DNA from: B33-G16 sp046498285
Lineage (GTDB): Bacteria; Desulfobacterota; DSM-4660; Desulfatiglandales; B25-G16
Direction of reading: 5' to 3'
Assembly (NCBI GenBank): GCA_046498285.1
Contig: JAWOBA010000075.1
Location: forward strand, 1-10,672
DNA length: 10,672 nt
Part shown: positions 7,107 to 10,672 of the stretch, piece by piece
Layout of the letters: each line of letters begins with the position of its first letter
Numbering within the stretch: position 1 is the first letter of the stretch
Notes under the pieces: model-generated
The model's input: the letters and a program-made list of their open reading frames with translations, nothing else
Database searches by the model: none
What the model was told of the DNA's origin: nothing
Program-made: the position numbers and the translations under genes

Positions 7107-8481
7107 AAGACTAACCGCGCAACCCAAGCTTGTTTGGGATGCAGCAAATAAAAAGGAGAAAGAGCAGCTTTTCGCTTTTGATAAGGAGTATCAAAGCTTC
7201 TTAAACAAGGCAAAAACAGAAAGGGAGGCAGTTACCATAATATCTGAGATAGCAAGTAAGAATAGTTTCTCCCCAAATCCTTCAAAAAGATATCCTATAA
7301 AACTGATGAAGGCATTTCAGAAAAAATTAATCGCTCTTTCCATATCTGGAAAGAAACCCATAAATGAAGGCATTAATATAATTGTCAGCCATCTTGATTC
7401 TCCTCGACTTGATCTGAAACAAAATCCCCTTTATGAGGAAGTTGATCTGGCATTTATGAAAACTCATTACTATGGTGGTATAAAAAAATTTCAATGGCTC
7501 ACCAGGCCCCTTGCAATTCATGGAACGGTAATCCGTTCCGATGGTAGTTCGTTAGACATCGTTGTTGGTGAGGATGATTCTGATCCGGTATTTACAGTAT
7601 CTGATATCCTTCCCCACTTAGCAAAAAATGTGCAGACTGATAAAAAGGTTTCTGACGCGTTTGTTGGAGAAAAGCTTAATCTAATGGTCGGCTCCATCCC
7701 TTTTGGAGATAAAGCCACAAAAGATAGGTTTAAGTTGGCAATCCTAAACCTCTTAAACGAACGATTCGGCCTTGTTGAAGAGGATTTGATAAGCGCTGAA
7801 CTTGAGGTTGTCCCTGCTGGAGTGGCACGAGATATTGGATGGGACAGGGGCCTGACCGGAGCCTATGGTCATGATGATCGCTCCTGTGTTTTTACCAGTC
7901 TCAAGGCAATAATTGATATTGAGAAGCCGCAGAAAACAGCCCTGGTTTTATTCGTTGATAAAGAAGAGATTGGAAGTGACGGTGCAACAGGGGCGAAATC
8001 CAGGTTTTTAGAGAGTGTCCTGGCTGATCTCATGATTGCTCATGGCAAGGAACCCCTTTACCATGAAATACACAAAATTTTAATGAATTCAAAGGCCCTT
8101 TCAGCAGATGTAAATGGAGCCCTTGATCCAGATTATCAGGATGTTCATGAAAAAAGAAATGCCGCCCGGCTCGGTTATGGAATATGTATGACAAAATTTA
8201 CAGGGTCAGGAGGCAAATATGGTGCCAGTGATGCAAATGCTGAGTATGTCGGCTGGCTTCGAAACTTATTTAACAAAAAGAAGGTAGTATGGCAGACAGG
8301 AGAACTTGGAAGAATAGATGAAGGTGGTGGTGGCACAGTAGCAAAATTTCTTGCCACATATGGTATGCAGATTATTGACTGCGGTCCTCCAGTTTTATCC
8401 ATGCATTCCCCGTTCGAAGTCGTCCATAAAGGAGATATTTATATGACATATAAGGGCTACAAGGCATTTTTTGAATCGTAA
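7063..8481 (+). CDS. M18-family metalloaminopeptidase (aspartyl aminopeptidase-like)
   Basis: A 472-residue zinc aminopeptidase of the M18 family, cytosolic dodecamers that trim N-terminal, often acidic, residues from peptides. Metal and catalytic landmarks are all seen: SHLDSPR with His110, GHDDR at 269-273 (metal-bridging Asp), DKEEIGSDGATG with Glu301/Glu302, SADV with Asp349, and MHSPFE with His448 near the C terminus. KYGASDANAEY (385-395) is also typical. ATG 7063 is supported by GGGAG at 7048-7052; ATG 7075 is possible. The gene begins 44 bases inside the end of pyrD, so it is probably the third gene of the pyrKD transcript. A shared pathway is not implied. Length and motifs suggest an intact enzyme. 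Confidence 0.93.
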   Translation: MEKIMKKAEIKKISERLTAQPKLVWDAANKKEKEQLFAFDKEYQSFLNKAKTEREAVTIISEIASKNSFSPNPSKRYPIKLMKAFQKKLIALSISGKKPINEGINIIVSHLDSPRLDLKQNPLYEEVDLAFMKTHYYGGIKKFQWLTRPLAIHGTVIRSDGSSLDIVVGEDDSDPVFTVSDILPHLAKNVQTDKKVSDAFVGEKLNLMVGSIPFGDKATKDRFKLAILNLLNERFGLVEEDLISAELEVVPAGVARDIGWDRGLTGAYGHDDRSCVFTSLKAIIDIEKPQKTALVLFVDKEEIGSDGATGAKSRFLESVLADLMIAHGKEPLYHEIHKILMNSKALSADVNGALDPDYQDVHEKRNAARLGYGICMTKFTGSGGKYGASDANAEYVGWLRNLFNKKKVVWQTGELGRIDEGGGGTVAKFLATYGMQIIDCGPPVLSMHSPFEVVHKGDIYMTYKGYKAFFES

Positions 8482-8626
8482 TTACGGTATCCGGCAAAAA
8501 ACTACGTTCAATGGTGCTATGCTTCTGTCTGTATCAATGCTTACATCCACACGGTAAGGAGGCACCATACTCTGGAAATTACGAATCCGGGTAGGAAGTG
8601 GCCTTGATGGCCACCCCCTCCCGACA

Positions 8627-8657
8627 GAACGGCTCGTGCCGGCCAGGTAATCCGCTC
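8627..8657 (-). ncRNA. Group II intron domain V (catalytic hairpin)
   Basis: Read on the minus strand, GAGCGG opens and CCGTTC closes a 31-base hairpin placed six bases downstream of the maturase stop codon, where domain V belongs. Typical domain V is 34 bases. The usual AGC catalytic triad is present, but the inner pairing looks imperfect, so activity in trans is uncertain. Confidence 0.65.
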
Positions 8658-8662
8658 CTCGA

Positions 8663-9440
8663 TTAGCAACTGAACAAAGATTGTTCAAGAAATCGCTTGG
8701 TGAAATCATTCAAAAATATAAGGCCCTGCTTTCTAAACCATTTGAGGTCCATGACGAAACGGACCGCCCTGCGGTGAACCGACTGCCATTTGTTCATTCT
8801 GATCCAGACCTTGTGGGCTTCCTGCCGTTTAAAGCCGGATGTAATCATGATCCGCTGAACCTTGTGGAGATTCTTCCACTTCTTCAACTGCCTGGACCGT
8901 AACCGATTCCTGATCCAACCGTCGAGAGCCCCGAACAGTTTCTTAGACTCCTGAATCCCGGAATAGCCCACCCAACCCTGGAGATATCGGTTGAGGTCTT
9001 GGGTGATCTGGTACATGGATAGAGGATTGTTCCTCCGGGTGAGCTCTCAGATTTTCGCCTTGAACTTAAGCCGTGACTTATTGCTCACCCGGATCTTACC
9101 CCGGAGAATTTGGAACCCCAAAAAAGGGACGTGTTTAGCCTCCGGCACCCCTAATGGGATTCGGGTATCTCCCCTTGGCTTCTATAGTTCCATCCCTCAC
9201 CTTGCAACTTTATGTCAGTTCCTCCTCGCGGTCACTATCGCCTCTCGTTCACGGCTTTCCATGCCCCAGCGACGCTACTAAGGCATCCAGGCTTCCTCTC
9301 CTGGTCATCAGAGTTTTATTCGCCACTCCGTTACCGGACTTCAGAGGCCCTGAGTCATAAGTACTATCCCTGAATCTACCACCCTTTGGCCCCTTCCCGT
9401 TTCGGGATCTCCTAATCGGAATCGGTTTTATAAAATCCAT
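8663..9440 (-). pseudogene. Group II intron reverse transcriptase/maturase remnant
   Basis: This is the broken gene of the intron protein, which normally helps splicing and copies the intron into DNA. The C-terminal part (stop at 8663) is open for 117 codons and carries the maturase domain: LNRYLQGWVGYSGIQESKK and LDGWIRNRLR. It ends without an HNH endonuclease. Upstream in the same frame I read VPFLGFQILRGKIRV (the FLGF of RT block 7), then an in-frame TGA at 9047-9049. Still further upstream is KPRGDTRIPLGVP, like the KPxGGxRPLGIP of the first RT block, with a TAG at 9182-9184. These two blocks are fused near 9137-9145, so the polymerase core with its YADD centre is deleted. A likely N terminus, MDFIKPIPI from 9440, is in another frame. 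It cannot make an active protein. Confidence 0.85.
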
Positions 9441-10023
9441 TGCGACATTCAATTTCAGGCCAGGAGGGCTTCCCTGGGTAAGACGCGCCACCTCCCCGTA
9501 TACCGTCCAACTTCGGTTCGGTTCACCGAATATTAGGTCTCGCTCTTTCACGCCTGCTCGACCTCCTTCACGCTGCCATATAGTCCCCCCTTCGGGCGGG
9601 ATTCGCTACGTACACGGGTTCTGCCTCATGCTTCCTCCAGACGGCCCATGTCTGGAATCCGCCCTTGCCTTGTCGGCGTTGCCTTTCCGTCCGGTAACGG
9701 CGGATGATTTTACTTCCAACCTCTCGGCCAGAAGATCGGCGTCTGCCTCATGCCAGGCGCACGTGAAGCTTCCCTCCCACAGGGCGGGGCATCTTAAAAG
9801 AAACACTAACTTATATTGGGGGGACTTATCCCCCAAACCCCCAGAAACATTCATCCCCGCGCACAGCACAGGGTATTCTGGTAAAATTTCATAAAAAACC
9901 GTATCAATTGCGTTAGTACCCCCTTTCTAGCCGATTAATCCTCTAAAAAGTCCAGCCGCTAAGTGTTTCGATTCACAAATCCTGTTATGTATTCCAATGA
10001 GTATAATCTTTTCTATTGTCTTG

Positions 10024-10128
10024 AACACTAACTTTTTCGGCAGTGAGTTCAAAACCGAAGCGCGTGGGCCGGATGAAGAAATGAAGTTGCACCACCAAAT
10101 ATATAAATCAAGAAATTAAGTGTTAGAC
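10024..10128. repeat. Inverted-repeat element ending GTTAGAC, weakly attC-like
   Basis: AACACTAAC at 10024-10032 faces AGTGTTAGAC at 10119-10128 across about 85 bases. GTTAGAC fits the GTTRRRY core of integron attC sites and the size is right. However, the left end CACTAAC does not fit RYYYAAC, and no integrase or cassette gene is present. A similar but poorer element is at 9802-9916. Confidence 0.2.
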
Positions 10129-10429
10129 GCCATAATATACAGCAATTAAAGGTGAATGGGCTATAATCATGCAATGAGAGGTTTTTCCTTGATCTTGTAC
10201 ATTCAAGGGAGTATTTTGTTTTGCGGTAAGGGAATACCATCGGTTAACCTTATCCAAAGATTACCCTGTTGGCGAACCCTTCAAAATGTAGCAACATAAA
10301 TGCTGCTTCTTGTTTTTTTTGATTACGACTGCTCTCACCTATCTCGATACATCTCGCATGAGATATGAATTATTTCTCAGAAGGTTACAGTAAAAAGGTT
10401 CTGCAAGGATGTATATATGCGACCTTACT

Positions 10430-10460
10430 TTGGAAATAAAATGTTCGCATTTAGTATAAT
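10430..10460 (+). promoter_or_regulatory. Possible promoter before the ino1-like gene
   Basis: A perfect TATAAT lies at 10455-10460, with a poor TTGGAA 19 bases upstream. A start near 10467 would leave a leader of only about 15 bases that begins within the ribosome site, so either the leader is very short or the true promoter is further upstream. Confidence 0.35.
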
Positions 10461-10481
10461 AACAAAAAGGGGATAACTACT

Positions 10482-10672
10482 ATGAACACAATCAAAATCG
10501 CTATAGTAGGTATTGGTAACTGTGCAAGCTCTCTTCTCCAAGGAATAGAATATTATAGAGGAAAGAACAGCAGCGATGCTATCGGGTTGATGCACTGGGA
10601 CATTGGGGGATACAAACCCTATGATATCAAAATCGTTGCCGCATTTGATATTGATCAGCGAAAGGTGGGAAA
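10482..10672 (+). CDS. ino1: myo-Inositol-1-phosphate synthase family protein, 5' part
   Basis: Only the first 63 complete codons are in the window. In this family the enzyme converts glucose 6-phosphate to inositol 1-phosphate with NAD+ as a tightly bound redox cofactor, feeding phosphatidylinositol, DIP or related compounds. The N terminus has the Rossmann motif IAIVGIGNCASSL (residues 6-18), then QGIEYYRG, GLMHWDIGGY (residues 35-44) and IVAAFDID, all matching the prokaryotic short form. Start ATG 10482 is set by AAAAAGGGGA eight bases upstream. The gene seems to begin its own transcript after a long non-coding gap. The catalytic domain lies beyond the window, so intactness is unknown. Confidence 0.88.
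   Translation, partial: MNTIKIAIVGIGNCASSLLQGIEYYRGKNSSDAIGLMHWDIGGYKPYDIKIVAAFDIDQRKVG

Larger units (their letters stand above)
8585..9762 (-). mobile_element. Decayed group II intron, minus strand
   Basis: This is a self-splicing retroelement relic. On the minus strand the 3' end is clear: a domain V-like hairpin (complement of 8627-8657) opening GAGCGG and closing CCGTTC, then a domain VI-like stem GTGGCC/GGCCAC (8598-8614) and CTTCCTACCCGG near the expected 3' splice end. The 5' end is less sure. GTGCGCC read from 9762 fits the 5' splice consensus, but structured GC-rich sequence continues to about 9797 and may belong to it. Positions 9440-9760 hold GC-rich domain I-like sequence with few coding signs. 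The total, about 1.2 kb, is roughly half a complete intron, because the protein gene has an internal deletion. GC content is higher than in the neighbouring genes, consistent with an acquired element. It lies between the M18 peptidase and the ino1-like gene and interrupts no identifiable gene. Confidence 0.85.
9763..10481. other. Intergenic stretch with hairpins and two CTAAC...GTTAG elements
   Basis: No gene is recognised in these 720 bases. TTGGGGG/CCCCCAA at 9816-9836 is a strong GC hairpin without a T-run. AACACTAACTT occurs twice, at 9802-9812 and 10024-10034, and each copy is followed about 100 bases later by GTTAG (9912-9916 and 10122-10126). Smaller hairpins are CCTTGA/TCAAGG (10187-10192 with 10203-10208) and ATCTC/GAGAT (10351-10364). 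A 63-codon minus-strand frame at 10049-10240 has no supporting signal. The region looks like decayed or regulatory sequence between the intron and the ino1-like gene. Confidence 0.4.

Noticed and set aside
8681..8902. Plus-strand open frame opposite the maturase C terminus
   Set aside because: It is the antisense shadow of the maturase domain, which has clear family motifs on the minus strand.
9628..9894. Opposing 87-88 codon frames on both strands
   Set aside because: They fall in the GC-rich 5' part of the intron and its flank, where structured RNA gives open frames by chance; no start signals or family likeness.
10021..10130. tRNA gene suggested by GTTCAAAACC
   Set aside because: No acceptor-stem pairing or anticodon arm can be placed around it.
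10049..10240. 63-codon minus-strand open frame
   Set aside because: No ribosome site and no known family; it overlaps the inverted-repeat element.

Overview
The window is a moderately AT-rich piece of a bacterial chromosome. It carries seven recognisable or partly recognisable protein genes, one certain RNA gene (a long, Alu-domain-containing signal recognition particle RNA), a decayed group II intron, and several gene-poor stretches with structured, unassigned sequence. I see no tRNA, rRNA, CRISPR array or complete transposon. The organism cannot be named from the sequence. The AT-leaning genes, the Class 1B PyrK/PyrD pair, the large-type SRP RNA, an ino1-type gene and group II intron debris would suit an anaerobic, deep-branching lineage. 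An anammox-type planctomycete is my best guess, but it is only a guess.

Left part (1-3255): an Old Yellow Enzyme-type flavin oxidoreductase is followed, with overlapping stop and start (TAGTG), by a ~700-residue protein. That protein has GT-A glycosyltransferase-like landmarks and no family I can name. The two look translationally coupled. A hairpin follows the second gene.

Middle part (3256-5341): this stretch has little coding capacity. It holds a GC-richer folded segment with a doubtful 64-codon ORF, a second hairpin segment, and a small, well-started 64-residue hypothetical protein. Next comes a striking multi-hairpin element closed by a 7-bp stem and followed by a T-run. An HU/IHF-family DNA-binding protein follows, with a near-consensus sigma-70-type promoter, and then the SRP RNA. 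A long open frame lying over the SRP RNA is spurious.

Right-centre (5342-8481): pyrK, pyrD and an M18-family aminopeptidase form a tightly packed unit with overlapping ends. PyrK and PyrD together form the NAD-dependent Class 1B dihydroorotate dehydrogenase of pyrimidine synthesis. The peptidase is probably just co-transcribed.

Right end (8482-10672): a group II intron lies on the minus strand. Its 3' ribozyme domains V and VI look recognisable, but its reverse transcriptase/maturase gene has stop codons, a frame change and an internal deletion that removed the polymerase core. About 700 bases without a clear gene follow, containing two similar CTAAC...GTTAG inverted-repeat elements. The window ends inside the start of a myo-inositol-1-phosphate synthase-family gene.

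The best leads for something unfamiliar are the structured element at 4020-4133, the folded segment at 3300-3530, the large glycosyltransferase-like protein and the paired repeats at 9802-10128. I found nothing that can honestly be called a new defence or mobile system.
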